Below are positions 53,625-62,547 of a stretch of DNA of 64,000 nucleotides, piece by piece (the stretch's first letter is position 1; every line of letters starts with the position of its first letter). Made by a program: the position numbers and the translations under genes. Source of the stretch: Arthrobacter sp. H16F315 (GTDB taxonomy: Bacteria; Actinomycetota; Actinomycetes; Actinomycetales; Micrococcaceae); NCBI RefSeq assembly GCF_024124825.1, contig NZ_JAMXSS010000002.1, forward strand, positions 992,001-1,056,000. Direction: 5' to 3'. Below the pieces are notes generated by a model. The model ran no database searches and had not been told where the DNA came from. It was given only the letters and a program-made list of their open reading frames with translations.

Positions 53625-55276
53625 ATGCGACCAGGCCGGATAGTCATGCTGGTGCTGGGTACGCTCAGCGCCCTCCTCGGGCTGGGGCTGCTGGCCGGAG
53701 CAGGCGCCGCGGGCATTGGCAACTATGTCCAGCGCGACAACGGGTACTTCACAACGCCTTCGGAACGGTACGCCACGAGCGGCTACGCCCTCACCACACC
53801 CCGCCTGGACATCATGGCGGAGCGTGGAGTGCCCGATGCCGTTCCGGTCGGCGTGGTCGGAAGCCTTATGCTGAGCGGTTCGGCGGATTCCGGCAAGGAC
53901 ATCTTCATCGGGGTCGGGCCGCGGAGCGAGGTGGCGGCCTACCTGGACGGTGTCAGCCATGCGGAGATCACCGATGTCCGATTCAACCCGTTCCGGGTGG
54001 AGTACCGGAGTGTGGCCGGGGCCAACGTTCCGGCGCGGCCGGCGGACCAAAGCTTTTGGGCCGCCTCTGCCACCGGTGCGGGGAGCAGCAGCTGGAATGG
54101 GACCTGCGCTCCGGTAGCTGGGCTGTGGTGATTATGAACGCGGACGCCAGCCCTCCGACGGCCGTTGAGCTAAAGGCCGGCGCCCGCTCCGAGCTGTTGT
54201 GGCCAGTCTTCGTCGGTCTCCTGATCGGCGGGGTTGTATTCCTGCTGATCGGGATTCCGCTGATCGTGCTTGGCGCCGCCGGTTTGGGCCGGGGTGGTCC
54301 GCCGCCGCCGATGCCCGGGCAGAGCTGGGCGGCGGCCGGAGCGGCAGCCCCCCAGTTTCCTGCGGCCGTTGCGGCGGCGGGTGCCCCGCCGGGATCTGCC
54401 GCCGTCTATCCGGCCCGGCTCAGCGGCTATTTGGACCCCAAACTGTCCCGGTGGTTGTGGCTGTTCAAATGGTTCCTGGCGATCCCGCACTTCATTGTGC
54501 TCTTTTTCCTCTGGTTTGCCTTCGGCGTGGTCACGATCGTGGCGTGGTTCGCGATCCTCTTTACCGGCCGCTACCCGCGCTCGCTGTTCAACTTCAACGT
54601 CGGCGTTCTCCGCTGGAGCTGGCGGGTGGCCTTCTACTCCTACGCGGCGCTCGGCACGGATACCTATCCGCCGTTCACCTTGGAGCGCACGGACTACCCG
54701 GCGGACTTCGACGTCGATTATCCGGAGAAATTGTCCCGCGGCCTGGTGCTCGTGAAGTCCTGGCTCCTGGCCATCCCGCACCTGCTGATCGTCGCACTGC
54801 TGACCGGAACTGCCCAGACGTGGGTCTACCGGGACGGCCGCTGGGCGCAGGTGGGCGTAGGGGTGTCGCTGCTTGGGCTGCTGGTTCTCATCGCCGGAGT
54901 GGTCCTGTTGTTCACAGGGGCGTACGCGAGGGGGCTCTTCGATTTCCTGCTGGGGCTCAACCGCTGGATTTACCGCGTCTGGGCCTATGTTTCCCTGATG
55001 CGGGATGAATACCCGCCTTTCCATTTGGATTCGGGGCCGCGTGACCCGGGTGACACCGCCGCGATACCCCCGGCATGGCCTCCCAACGGGCCCGGTGCAC
55101 CCGGTGGGGATCCCGCCGGGCCGACAAATGGCGGGCCGGGCTTCTACGGCATCGGCGGGCCGGCAGCCCGCGGCCCGGAGAAACGCGGCCCGGAGAAACG
55201 CGAGACTCCAGCCGGACCGGAGGCCGCGGCGGGCCCGAACATCCCACCGGGCCAAGACAACCGGCCAAGCCACTAG
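53625..55276 (+). pseudogene. DUF4389 membrane protein, frameshifted at 54080-54083
   Basis: A multi-spanning envelope protein. The N-terminal part (RIVMLVLGTLSALLGLGLLAGAGAAGIGNYVQ with a membrane helix, then an extracellular region ending FWAASATGAG) is in one frame. The rest (EQQLEWDLRSGSWAVVIMNADAS, four or five further helices, two DUF4389 repeats with FLAIPHFIVLFFLWFAF and WLLAIPHLLIVALL) is in another. One missing G in the GGGG at 54080-54083 joins them into a 550-residue protein. The related full-length family is continuous, so the repair is well supported. The ATG at 53625 follows AAAGG by 9 bases. The tail is Pro/Gly-rich with a KRGPEKRE repeat. A hairpin terminator follows. Confidence 0.8.
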
Positions 55277-55318
55277 TCCATTCCGGGACCCCAGTCCGTT
55301 CCGGGACACTCGACGCAG

Positions 55319-55349
55319 CGGCCGGGCAGTTCACCAGAGCGCCCGGCCG
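55319..55349 (+). terminator. Terminator after the DUF4389 gene
   Basis: CGGCCGGGC / GCCCGGCCG, a perfect 9-bp stem with a 13-base loop, lies 43 bases beyond the stop at 55276. Confidence 0.6.
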
Positions 55350-55510
55350 TTATGCCGAACCACCTTCATCGTTTTGGCCGTGCTTCGACGCTGCCTTCGA
55401 CCTCCTTCAAAAAATTGTTTACATGCATGTGCATCCAAACGGCCCCGTGCGCCGGTAGTAAGTGTGTAAGCAAAAATCGCCCGCCCGGCGGGCCGTTGAA
55501 GGAGATGTAG

Positions 55511-56346
55511 ATGCGTACCAGGATTTTCGCAGCGGGCGCCGTAGTAATTGCGGCAGCTCTCACCCTTGCCGGCCCCGCCCAGGCCGCCGAGTCCGACGCC
55601 CAGCTTTCCGTCCTCCATGGCGTTCCCGGACTTACTGTTGACGTCTGGGTGAACGGCGAACGGACCCTTGACAACTTCGCTCCGGGCACCCTGGCCGGTC
55701 CGCTGGCCCTTCCGGCCGGCGACTATGACCTCGCCATCACCGCCGCAGACGCCGCGGATGCCTCCGCCCCTGTGATCGGACCCGTGAAGGTTACCCTCGC
55801 TGCCAGCGGCAACTACACGGCCGTCGCAAACCTTGACGCAGGGGGAAACCGACGGCTAACTTCTTCACGAACGACGTTTCACGGCTGGAGCCCGGCAAGG
55901 GAAAGCTCACTGTCCGCCACACGGCAGCGGCGCCGGCCGTGGACATCCTCGCCGGTGGTGCCTCCGTCATCTCCGGCCTGGCCAACCCCAATGAGAAGAC
56001 CCTCACGCTGGATCCCGGCACCTTGTCCGTTGCGGTTGCTGCCGCCGGGACCACGGCTCCGGTGATTGGTCCGGCCGATGTGACGGTTGCGGAGGGCACC
56101 CACACGATCGTGTACGCCTGGGGCAGCCTCGCGGACAAGAACCTGATGCTGGCCGTGCAGAACATTGAAGGACTGCATTCCGCCCCCGCCGGCGTTCCCG
56201 GCGGACGCTCCGGTGCCGTTGACGCGGGAACCGCATCAAGCGGTCAGCCGGCCGCGATGGCAGGCATTGGTGTTGTGGTCCTCCTGCTGCTGGGAGGCGG
56301 CGTCGCTTTGTCCCGCAGGCAGCCGGTGTTCCACCGCACCCGCTAA
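55511..56346 (+). pseudogene. Secreted DUF4397 protein with C-terminal membrane anchor, frameshifted at 55841-55848
   Basis: A cell-surface protein. The signal peptide (MRTRIFAAGAVVIAAALTLAGPAQA) is followed by two DUF4397 repeats (SVLHGVPGLTVDVWVNGERTLDNFAPGTLAGPLALPAGDYDLAI and VDILAGGASVISGLANPNE). The frame breaks in the GGGGGAAA run; adding one base restores PTANFFTNDVSRLEPGKGK and a 278-residue protein. The C-terminus is a hydrophobic helix (GIGVVVLLLLGGGVAL) with the basic tail SRRQ. No LPXTG motif precedes the helix, only a short AVDAGTASSG stretch. AAGGAG before the ATG is good. It heads an operon with a class F sortase, sigma factor and anti-sigma factor. Confidence 0.82.
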
Positions 56347-56424
56347 GCCGCAACCACAAACCCCGGCCGCCCGGCTACCCGCCGGGCGGCCGGGCCTGGG
56401 TCTCACCACGTCAGGAGGACGGTC

Positions 56425-57198
56425 ATGAAGCGCACGACAACGGCGGAGGGCGCCGGGGGATCGTCGGCTCCTTGGCAGCGGACAGCCGAACGGAGCCCAG
56501 CCGCGCGACACGCGGCCGCCGCCCTCACGATGGCCCTGCTGATTGCGGGGTGCGCCGCTCCCCAGGACGTTGTGGCGCCGTTAACCCCGGCAACGGAGAG
56601 CGCCGCAACGGAGAGTGCCGCAACGGAGGCGTCCGTCCCCGACGCGGGCCGGCCCAGCCTGGAGCCCCCGCCGCCGGTACAGGCTGCGAGTCCCGCCGTC
56701 CCCAACTCAGCTATCCCGGTCCGGCCGGCAACCCCACTGGTCCGGGCACCCAAGGACCCGGCCCCCCGATTCCTTACGGTGGAGGGAACCACCATCAACA
56801 TGCCGATCGTGCAGGTGGGTGTCAGCCCCGACGGGGCCATGGAGATCCCGGATCCGTTCGACGAGGCTGGCTGGTACCGCTACGGCCCAGCTCCCGGGGC
56901 CGCGGCCGGATCCGCGGTGCTCGCGGCGCACGTCGACACGACCTCCGATTCGGCGCCTTTTTCCCAACTAAAGTCCCTCGCGCCCGGCACCATCGTGACG
57001 GTCCAGCGCGAAGGGGCGGCAGCCCTAACGTTCCGGGTGACCGGGGTCGAACTTATGGCCAAAGACGCGTTCGACGGCGTTTCCATCTTCCGGCGTGACG
57101 GTCCGCCCCAGTTGAAACTGGTGACTTGCGGGGGCCGATGGCTGGACGAACAGCAGGACTACGGTGACAATGTGATTGTCACGGCGGCTCCGGCATGA
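56425..57198 (+). CDS. Class F sortase with lipobox-like N-terminus
   Basis: A 257-residue sortase. The N-terminus has a hydrophobic segment ending LLIAGC (C43), which fits a lipoprotein lipobox. A Pro/Ala/Thr-rich linker (45-110) follows, then the sortase barrel. The catalytic histidine is H169 in AAHVDT and the cysteine is C235 in LVTCGG. Arginine candidates are R238 (three residues after the cysteine) or none at the usual later position, where the sequence reads YGDN (246-249). It may attach the upstream DUF4397 protein, though that lacks LPXTG. Its stop overlaps the sigma factor ATG (ATGA). Confidence 0.85.
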   Translation: MKRTTTAEGAGGSSAPWQRTAERSPAARHAAAALTMALLIAGCAAPQDVVAPLTPATESAATESAATEASVPDAGRPSLEPPPPVQAASPAVPNSAIPVRPATPLVRAPKDPAPRFLTVEGTTINMPIVQVGVSPDGAMEIPDPFDEAGWYRYGPAPGAAAGSAVLAAHVDTTSDSAPFSQLKSLAPGTIVTVQREGAAALTFRVTGVELMAKDAFDGVSIFRRDGPPQLKLVTCGGRWLDEQQDYGDNVIVTAAPA

Positions 57199-57824
57199 TT
57201 CAGGGCGCGGGGCTCATCGTCGCCACCAACAGCGGGAAGGAGCCGGGATTGGCACCTCGCGAGGACTCTTCCGGCTGGGACCAGGAACTCACCGAATCTT
57301 TCGCCGCCGGTGACGAAACTGTGCTGGCAGAGGCGTACCGGCAGTTCTCTCCCCTGGTGCACACGCTGGCGCTTCGCTCGCTGCGCGACAACTCCGCGGC
57401 CGATGACGTTACCCAGGAGGTGTTCATCCGGGTGTGGCGTTCGCGGTCCGCGTTCGACCCGAAGAAGGCGCGGCTGCCGGCGTGGATCGTGGGCATCACC
57501 CGGAACGTGATCACTGACGCGCAGGCGGCCTCGATGCGGGAAGCCCGGAAGGTACTGGCCGCCGTCGAACGCTCCCCCGACCCGGAACAGGCGGCCGGGC
57601 ACGCGGCCGCGGAGGTCCTGGCCGACCGCCTGCTGCTGGACGGGGAACTGGAGAGACTGGGCGAGCCGCAAGGATCAATCCTTAAGCTTGCCTTCTACGA
57701 TGACCTGACGCATTCGCAGATTTCACAGAAACTGGACCTGCCGCTTGGTACGGTCAAGAGCCACATCCGCCGTAGCTTGTCCCAGCTCAGAAGCCGATTG
57801 GAGGTAGACCGTGCAACATCTTGA
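57195..57824 (+). CDS. ECF-type RNA polymerase sigma factor
   Basis: A 209-residue sigma-70 family factor. Region 2 is LAEAYRQFSPLVHTLALRSLRDNSAADDVTQEVFIRVWRSRSAFDPKKARLPAWIVGITRNVITD. Region 4 is LKLAFYDDLTHSQISQKLDLPLGTVKSHIRRSLSQLRSRLE, including the recognition helix. No region 1.1 or 3 is visible, as for ECF sigma factors. The start overlaps the sortase stop, and the end overlaps the anti-sigma start by 14 bases, a typical translationally coupled sigma/anti-sigma pair. It probably drives its own envelope operon. Confidence 0.92.
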   Translation: MIQGAGLIVATNSGKEPGLAPREDSSGWDQELTESFAAGDETVLAEAYRQFSPLVHTLALRSLRDNSAADDVTQEVFIRVWRSRSAFDPKKARLPAWIVGITRNVITDAQAASMREARKVLAAVERSPDPEQAAGHAAAEVLADRLLLDGELERLGEPQGSILKLAFYDDLTHSQISQKLDLPLGTVKSHIRRSLSQLRSRLEVDRATS

Positions 57825-58614
57825 TCCGGAGTCCCTGAGCCTGCTAGCCCTCGGCGAAGCGATCGGGGACGACGCCGCGGACCACCTCCGGGCCTGCGCT
57901 GGTTGTGCAGCAGAATTTTCTGGCCTCCGCCGCGCTGTGCTGGCGGCCAAGCCCGGACCCGCCATCGTCGCCTTGGAGCCGCCGGGGCCGCAGGTGTGGG
58001 CAGGGATTCACGGCGTCCTGGGGCTTTCCGCCGCTGTAGCTGCCGACCCGCTGTGGTCCGCGACGACGCCGGGTTCCCGCCCGGTGGCAGCGACTGAGCC
58101 ACCGCCGGTGTATGGGTCCGTGACGCCGTTCCCGTCCCGGGCGGAAAGCACCGGTGAGCAGCAGGAGGGCGGATGGCGCTTCGGCCGGATCCGCCGTTCC
58201 GGGATGTGGCTGGCTGCGGCCGCGGCCACAGCGCTGCTGGCCGGCGGGGCCTTCTGGTCCATACAGCAGAACCAGCCGGCGGTGACCCCACTGGCACGGG
58301 CCGAACTCACTCCGGTGGACCAGCATTCCGCGACCGGATCGGCCCGCGTCGTCGAGGCCAAGGACGGGCAGCGCACCCTGGAGGTACAGGTCGATAAAAA
58401 CGAGGCCCGCGGCTACCAGGAGGTCTGGCTGATCGCGCCGGATCTCTCGCGGCTGGTGAGCCTGGGGGTCATGACCGCCGGCTCCGGCACGTTTTCCGTG
58501 CCGGCGGGCCTGGATCTGGCCGAATACCCGATCGTGGACGTGTCCGACGAACCGGTTGACGGGGATCCCGCGCACTCCAGCGTCAGCATTGTCCGCGGGA
58601 CCCTTGCCTTGTGA
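57811..58614 (+). CDS. Anti-sigma factor, zinc-binding with RskA-type C-terminal domain
   Basis: A 267-residue membrane anti-sigma factor. The N-terminal H-x3-C-x2-C zinc motif is HLRACAGC (H25, C29, C32). A Pro/Ala-rich linker leads to a single membrane helix (about 132-152, MWLAAAAATALLAGGAFW), then an extracytoplasmic RskA-type domain (RVVEAKDGQRTLEVQVDKNEARGYQEVWLI, ending VSIVRGTLAL). It would hold the partner sigma factor at the membrane until an envelope signal triggers release. The GTG start lies inside the sigma gene. Confidence 0.92.
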   Translation: MQHLDPESLSLLALGEAIGDDAADHLRACAGCAAEFSGLRRAVLAAKPGPAIVALEPPGPQVWAGIHGVLGLSAAVAADPLWSATTPGSRPVAATEPPPVYGSVTPFPSRAESTGEQQEGGWRFGRIRRSGMWLAAAAATALLAGGAFWSIQQNQPAVTPLARAELTPVDQHSATGSARVVEAKDGQRTLEVQVDKNEARGYQEVWLIAPDLSRLVSLGVMTAGSGTFSVPAGLDLAEYPIVDVSDEPVDGDPAHSSVSIVRGTLAL

Positions 58615-58640
58615 GCTTGACCGATCCCTTGATGCCGGCC

Positions 58641-59063
58641 CTACTGCGCTGGCGGCTGTTCCGGCGTCCGGTATCCGGCGGGGTACTGCTGCGTTCCGGG
58701 TGACTGGGAGGTCGGCGCATTCCACACCGGCGGCGAGTTGGGCCCGGCAGGGAGCCCGCCGTGGGTTCCGGCGGCGGGCGTTCCGCCCTGGAGCCGGACC
58801 AGCTCTGCGGTGTTTTCCGCGGTGCGGATACCGGCTACCAGGGATTCGAGGCCGATTCTAGCCAGCGCGAGGTAAATGATGACGAACAGGGGCCCGATCA
58901 CCAAGAGAACGAGCAGACCCAAAACGGGGTTGCGGCTGCTAAACGCTGCGATGACAAAAACCAGGTACATCACGCCTAAGGCGATCATGATCAGGATGTA
59001 GACGATCTTGGCGATGGATGGCGAGATAAAACGAGTAAATGACAGGTCAAATAAGTTCTTCAC
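58641..59063 (-). CDS. DUF4282 family membrane protein
   Basis: A 140-residue protein of the DUF4282 family. The first 80 residues hold two membrane helices (SIAKIVYILIMIALGVMYLVFVI and NPVLGLLVLLVIGPLFVIIYLALARIGLE) with the family's 'FTRFIS' start. The rest is a Pro/Gly-rich cytoplasmic tail. The GTG at 59063 has GGGGGA upstream and begins MKNLFDLSFTRF; the frame also opens earlier at a TTG (59075). It converges on the anti-sigma gene. The function is unknown. Confidence 0.8.
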   Translation of the reverse strand: MKNLFDLSFTRFISPSIAKIVYILIMIALGVMYLVFVIAAFSSRNPVLGLLVLLVIGPLFVIIYLALARIGLESLVAGIRTAENTAELVRLQGGTPAAGTHGGLPAGPNSPPVWNAPTSQSPGTQQYPAGYRTPEQPPAQ

Positions 59064-59238
59064 AATTTCCCCCAAAGTAGCGCCGTTGACAGCGACGATT
59101 TATGTTTGTCACGCTGAGCATAACCGCAGCTGCGGCGGTTTCCTGCGGTGTTGCTGTTGTGCTGCGTCGAGTGTTCAGCGAACCGTCGAAACGGCCGGGC
59201 CCAGGGCCTTCCGGGACGCCCGCGGGCCTGCTGAATAA

Positions 59239-59424
59239 CGAGGTGCCGCAAGGGGGCTGCTGCAGGGTAGGACCGCCCACCTGAACCGCACCGCAACGCC
59301 TGCCGACGTCGGAAATCTTGCCTGCTTTATGGCCCCGGATAAGGCGGTGGTCATCTCCGGGGACACTGTCAGCATCTCCGCAGACGCGATCGAAGACTAT
59401 TGGGGCAGTGCCCCGTGGGACTAA
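59239..59424 (+). pseudogene. Remnant of a short-chain dehydrogenase C-terminus
   Basis: A reading frame with no start codon between stops at 59236 and 59422. It encodes RTATPADVGNLACFMAPDKAVVISGD followed by a short acidic tail. This resembles the last 40 residues of SDR enzymes (T-P-x-D-V-x-N-x-x-x-F-L/M-A-x-D-x-A-x-x-I-S/T-G). The N-terminal three-quarters of the family is absent. The rest of the 376-base gap (59064-59439) has an unconvincing 61-codon frame at 59102 and no other gene. Confidence 0.4.
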
Positions 59425-59439
59425 ACCGGGGGCGGCCCG

Positions 59440-60570
59440 CTACTGGACCGTCACCTTGATCCGTTGCACCACGTTGTTGCCCATCCCCTGGTAGTTCCAG
59501 GACTGTTCCAGTGGCTGGATTGCGCCGGAGGCGTCAGTGGCGCGGCAGGCCAGCTCGTGGTCGCCGGCGTCAGCCACCCACGGCATGGACCAGGCGCACC
59601 AGGCGAAGGGTGCGCCGGGGTGCTCCAGCTGCGCAGGCTCCCATTTGCCGTCGATTCCCACTTCGACGCGCTGCACCGCACCTCCGCCGGACCAGGCCCG
59701 GCCGGTCAGCAGCACCGGACCGGCCTGCATCATCCGGCCGCGGGTGAAGAAATCAGGTATTCCTGGCGGGATCATCAGCGAGCGAACCTTCATCCAGGAG
59801 ACGGGGCTGCCGGGGTCGTCCCCGTCCTTCTGGTAGCGGTAGGCGACTGTCTGCTGGAAGCCGTTAAACGGTTTTGTCAGCACCTGGATCGAGGAGAGCC
59901 ACTTCACGCTCGCCATTCCGTACCAGCCGGGGACCACCAGGCGCAGGGGGTGGCCGTGCTGTGGCGGAAGGTCAGTGCCGTTCATCCGGTAGGCCAGCAC
60001 GATGTCGGGACGCAGCGCCTCGGCAATCGGAAGGCTCCGTGCGAACTGCTGCCGGACGCCACCCTGGACACCGGTGTCGGCGCCGGTGAACACGACTTCC
60101 ACCGCGTCGTCCTCCACCCCGGCCTGGGCCAGCAGGTAGGCAAGCGGCACCCCGGTCCAGACCGCGGTGCCAACGGCCTCGAGCTGCCAGGGCTGGCTCA
60201 GCGGGCGGGGCCGCAGTAACGAGCGGCCATTGCCGGCGCACTCCAAGGTCACGGGAATGCTGATTCTCGGCGCCCGGCGGAGCGCCTTGAGGCTCAGCTC
60301 CAGGGACCGTCGCACGGCGCCGCCGATCTGAAGGTGCCAGTGCTCGGTGTCGATGAACGGGATATCGAAGTGGGTAAGCACATAGTGCAGCCCGGGCGGC
60401 GTTGTGTCATTCCTCAACGCCTCCAGTGGCATGGAATGGTTCCGCGCAGCGAGCTGAAGTTCCTCCGCCGTGAGCGGGCCAAGGCTCGGTTCACCCGGGT
60501 GAGGCGTCAGCTTTCGGCCGTGGCGCGCTGATTTCAAACTGGACGAGTGTCGGGACATCTGCTTTGGCAT
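59440..60570 (-). CDS. Sulfite oxidase-like molybdopterin oxidoreductase
   Basis: A 376-residue protein with the sulfite oxidase fold. The molybdenum-ligand cysteine lies in VTLECAGNGR. The cofactor domain includes WTGVPLAYLL, GADTGVQ, and PPQHGHPLRLVVPGWYGMASVKWLSSI. The C-terminal half is the dimerisation, immunoglobulin-like domain (ARPAWSGGGAVQRVEVGIDG-like). No heme domain and no Tat signal are seen, so it may be cytoplasmic or need a partner. The best start is the ATG at 60570 (MPKQMSRH). It is followed on the other side by the SDR remnant. Confidence 0.9.
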   Translation of the reverse strand: MPKQMSRHSSSLKSARHGRKLTPHPGEPSLGPLTAEELQLAARNHSMPLEALRNDTTPPGLHYVLTHFDIPFIDTEHWHLQIGGAVRRSLELSLKALRRAPRISIPVTLECAGNGRSLLRPRPLSQPWQLEAVGTAVWTGVPLAYLLAQAGVEDDAVEVVFTGADTGVQGGVRQQFARSLPIAEALRPDIVLAYRMNGTDLPPQHGHPLRLVVPGWYGMASVKWLSSIQVLTKPFNGFQQTVAYRYQKDGDDPGSPVSWMKVRSLMIPPGIPDFFTRGRMMQAGPVLLTGRAWSGGGAVQRVEVGIDGKWEPAQLEHPGAPFAWCAWSMPWVADAGDHELACRATDASGAIQPLEQSWNYQGMGNNVVQRIKVTVQ

Positions 60571-60676
60571 GGCGCTGCGATTCTGCTCCGGACCAGCCCG
60601 GTTTTGGACCGGTGGCACCCATAGTCAGGTCTACGCCGCAGCCCGGAAGCCGTCAACACCGGGCCAGTCCCGCAGC

Positions 60677-61531
60677 CTAGATCGCGTGCGACTCGGCCAG
60701 GAACTGCGCCAGGCCCAAAGGTTCGCGGCCGGTGAGTTCGTGGACGGCCGACGTCGGCCCGGCCAGTTCGCCGGTGGCGATTGCCGTGTAGGTGCTCACC
60801 CAGGCGTCCACCTGCCACGCCGGAGCCCCGTAGGAGGCGCGCGAGGCGTATGCCTCATCCAGGCTCTCGTTGTGGAACGTGATGGTCCGGCCGGTCCCGG
60901 CGGTGAGAAGTGCCGCGGCCGAGGCCAGGGAGAGGTCCTCAGGTCCGGTGAGGTCGTAGGTTCTGCTTATGTGCTGGGACGGGTCCCGGAGCACGGTCAC
61001 GGCGGAGCGGGCAATATCCGCCCGGGCAACGGCCGCCATGGAACCGTCCCCGGCGGGTCCGCGGATCACGCCGTCCTCGCCCGCCAGCAAGGGCAGGAAA
61101 TCGAGGTAGAAGTTGTCCCGCAGGAAGGTGTAGGCCATCCCGGAAGCCCTGATGTGTTCCTCAGTGGCGAAATGGTCCCGGCCGAGAGTGAAGGCGCAAT
61201 CAGCCGCCGCGCCGAAGAACGAGGTGTAGACGATGTGCTGCACACCGGCTGCGGCAGCCGCGTCCACGAAGGTGAAGTGCTGCTGCATCCGGTCTTCGGC
61301 CTCGGCGGCGGAGACCATAAAAAGCGTCTCCACCCCCGCCAGTGCCGCTTTTGCCAGCGCCGGGTTGGCGTAGGTGACGACGGCGGCGTCCGCGCGTTCC
61401 AACTGCGGGGCCCTGCTGGGATCGCGGACGAGCAGTCGCTGCGGGGTGCCTGCGTCGGCCAGGTGGCGGGCCACCATGCCGCCTAGGTGCCCGGTGGAAC
61501 CAGTGACGGCGAGCGTGGGCGTACCCGTCAC
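60677..61531 (-). CDS. NmrA-type NAD(P)-binding protein
   Basis: A 284-residue atypical SDR of the NmrA/azoreductase-like class. The cofactor loop is AVTGSTGHLGGMVARHL, followed by LLVRDPSRAPQL and later YTSFFGAAADCAFTLGRDHFATEEHIRASGMAYTFLRDNFYLD. It is related to quinone oxidoreductase 2 (QOR2). The GTG start lies 4 bases after the stop of the aldo/keto reductase gene, so the pair is co-transcribed from upstream. They may form a small redox-detoxification operon. Confidence 0.87.
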   Translation of the reverse strand: MTGTPTLAVTGSTGHLGGMVARHLADAGTPQRLLVRDPSRAPQLERADAAVVTYANPALAKAALAGVETLFMVSAAEAEDRMQQHFTFVDAAAAAGVQHIVYTSFFGAAADCAFTLGRDHFATEEHIRASGMAYTFLRDNFYLDFLPLLAGEDGVIRGPAGDGSMAAVARADIARSAVTVLRDPSQHISRTYDLTGPEDLSLASAAALLTAGTGRTITFHNESLDEAYASRASYGAPAWQVDAWVSTYTAIATGELAGPTSAVHELTGREPLGLAQFLAESHAI

Positions 61532-61535
61532 GGGC

Positions 61536-62540
61536 CTAGGCCTCCCTGGAAGCCGGCGACTTGGTCTGCGCCGGGTCGCGCTCGGCGAGCGAGCCGATCG
61601 CGGCGTCAATCTTGGCCATGATCCCGGCATCCAGCTTCACGCCCGCGGCCGCGACGTTCTTCTCGATCTGCTCCGGCCGGGATGCGCCCATAATGGCCGA
61701 GGCCACGTTTTTGTTCTGCAGGACCCAGGCAATACTCAGCTGGGCCATGGTCAGGCCGGCCTCGTCAGCGATTGGTTTGAGTTGCTGCACGCCGGTGAGG
61801 ACCTCGTTGGACATCCAGCGCTCGATCATCTTCGAGCCGCCCTTGGAATCCGTCGCCCGGCTGCCCTCCGGCGCGGGTTTGCCCGGGTGGTATTTCCCGC
61901 TCAGCACACCCTGCGCCATCGGCGACCAAACGATCTGCGAGAGACCAAGTTCCTCGGACGTCGGAACCACCTCGGCCTCGATGACCCGCCACAGCATGGA
62001 GTATTGCGGCTGGTTGGAAATCAGCTGGAAACCCAGTTCCCGGGCGAGGGCATGGCCGTCGCGGATCTGGTTGGCGGTCCATTCGCTGACGCCGATGTAG
62101 AGGGCCTTGCCTTGCCGCACGATATCCGCGAACGCCTGCATCGTTTCTTCCAGCGGGGTTTCGTAGTCGAAGCGGTGTGCCTGGTAGAGGTCCACGTAGT
62201 CCGTCTGCAGCCGCGAAAGGGAGCCGTTGATGCCCTCCATAATGTGCTTGCGGGACAAGCCAAGATCGTTGTGGCCCTTGGGGCCGGTAGGGCCGAAGAC
62301 TTTGGTGAAGATTTCCAGCGACTCGCGCCGCTCGCCTTGGAGGGCCTTGCCCAGCACGGTCTCCGCGGCGGTATTGGCGTAGACATCTGCCGTGTCGAAG
62401 GTGCTGATGCCGGCGTCGAGTGCGGCCCGTACGCACTGGGTTGCGACCTCGTTCTCTACCTGCGAACCGTGGGTAAGCCAGTTGCCGAAGGTGATTTCCG
62501 AAATCTTGAAGCCGCTGTTCCCGAGGTATCTGAATTCCAT
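61536..62540 (-). CDS. Aldo/keto reductase
   Basis: A 334-residue AKR of the voltage-gated potassium channel beta-subunit-like (AKR6/YghZ) class. The barrel starts MEFRYLGNSGFKISEITFGNWLTHG; the catalytic Asp-Tyr pair is in FDTADVYANTAAE, with DLYQAHRFD further on and the NADPH motif IVWSPMAQGVLSGKY. It is the promoter-proximal gene of a two-gene unit with the NmrA protein. TACGTT (62553-62548), 7 bases and ATG (62540) mark a leaderless start; an ATG three codons upstream is less likely. Confidence 0.92.
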   Translation of the reverse strand: MEFRYLGNSGFKISEITFGNWLTHGSQVENEVATQCVRAALDAGISTFDTADVYANTAAETVLGKALQGERRESLEIFTKVFGPTGPKGHNDLGLSRKHIMEGINGSLSRLQTDYVDLYQAHRFDYETPLEETMQAFADIVRQGKALYIGVSEWTANQIRDGHALARELGFQLISNQPQYSMLWRVIEAEVVPTSEELGLSQIVWSPMAQGVLSGKYHPGKPAPEGSRATDSKGGSKMIERWMSNEVLTGVQQLKPIADEAGLTMAQLSIAWVLQNKNVASAIMGASRPEQIEKNVAAAGVKLDAGIMAKIDAAIGSLAERDPAQTKSPASREA

Positions 62541-62547
62541 GGGTTCC

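Noticed and set aside
59102..59284. A 60-codon ORF near the SDR remnant
   Set aside because: No start signals; the sequence is weakly hydrophobic then Pro-rich, as expected by chance.
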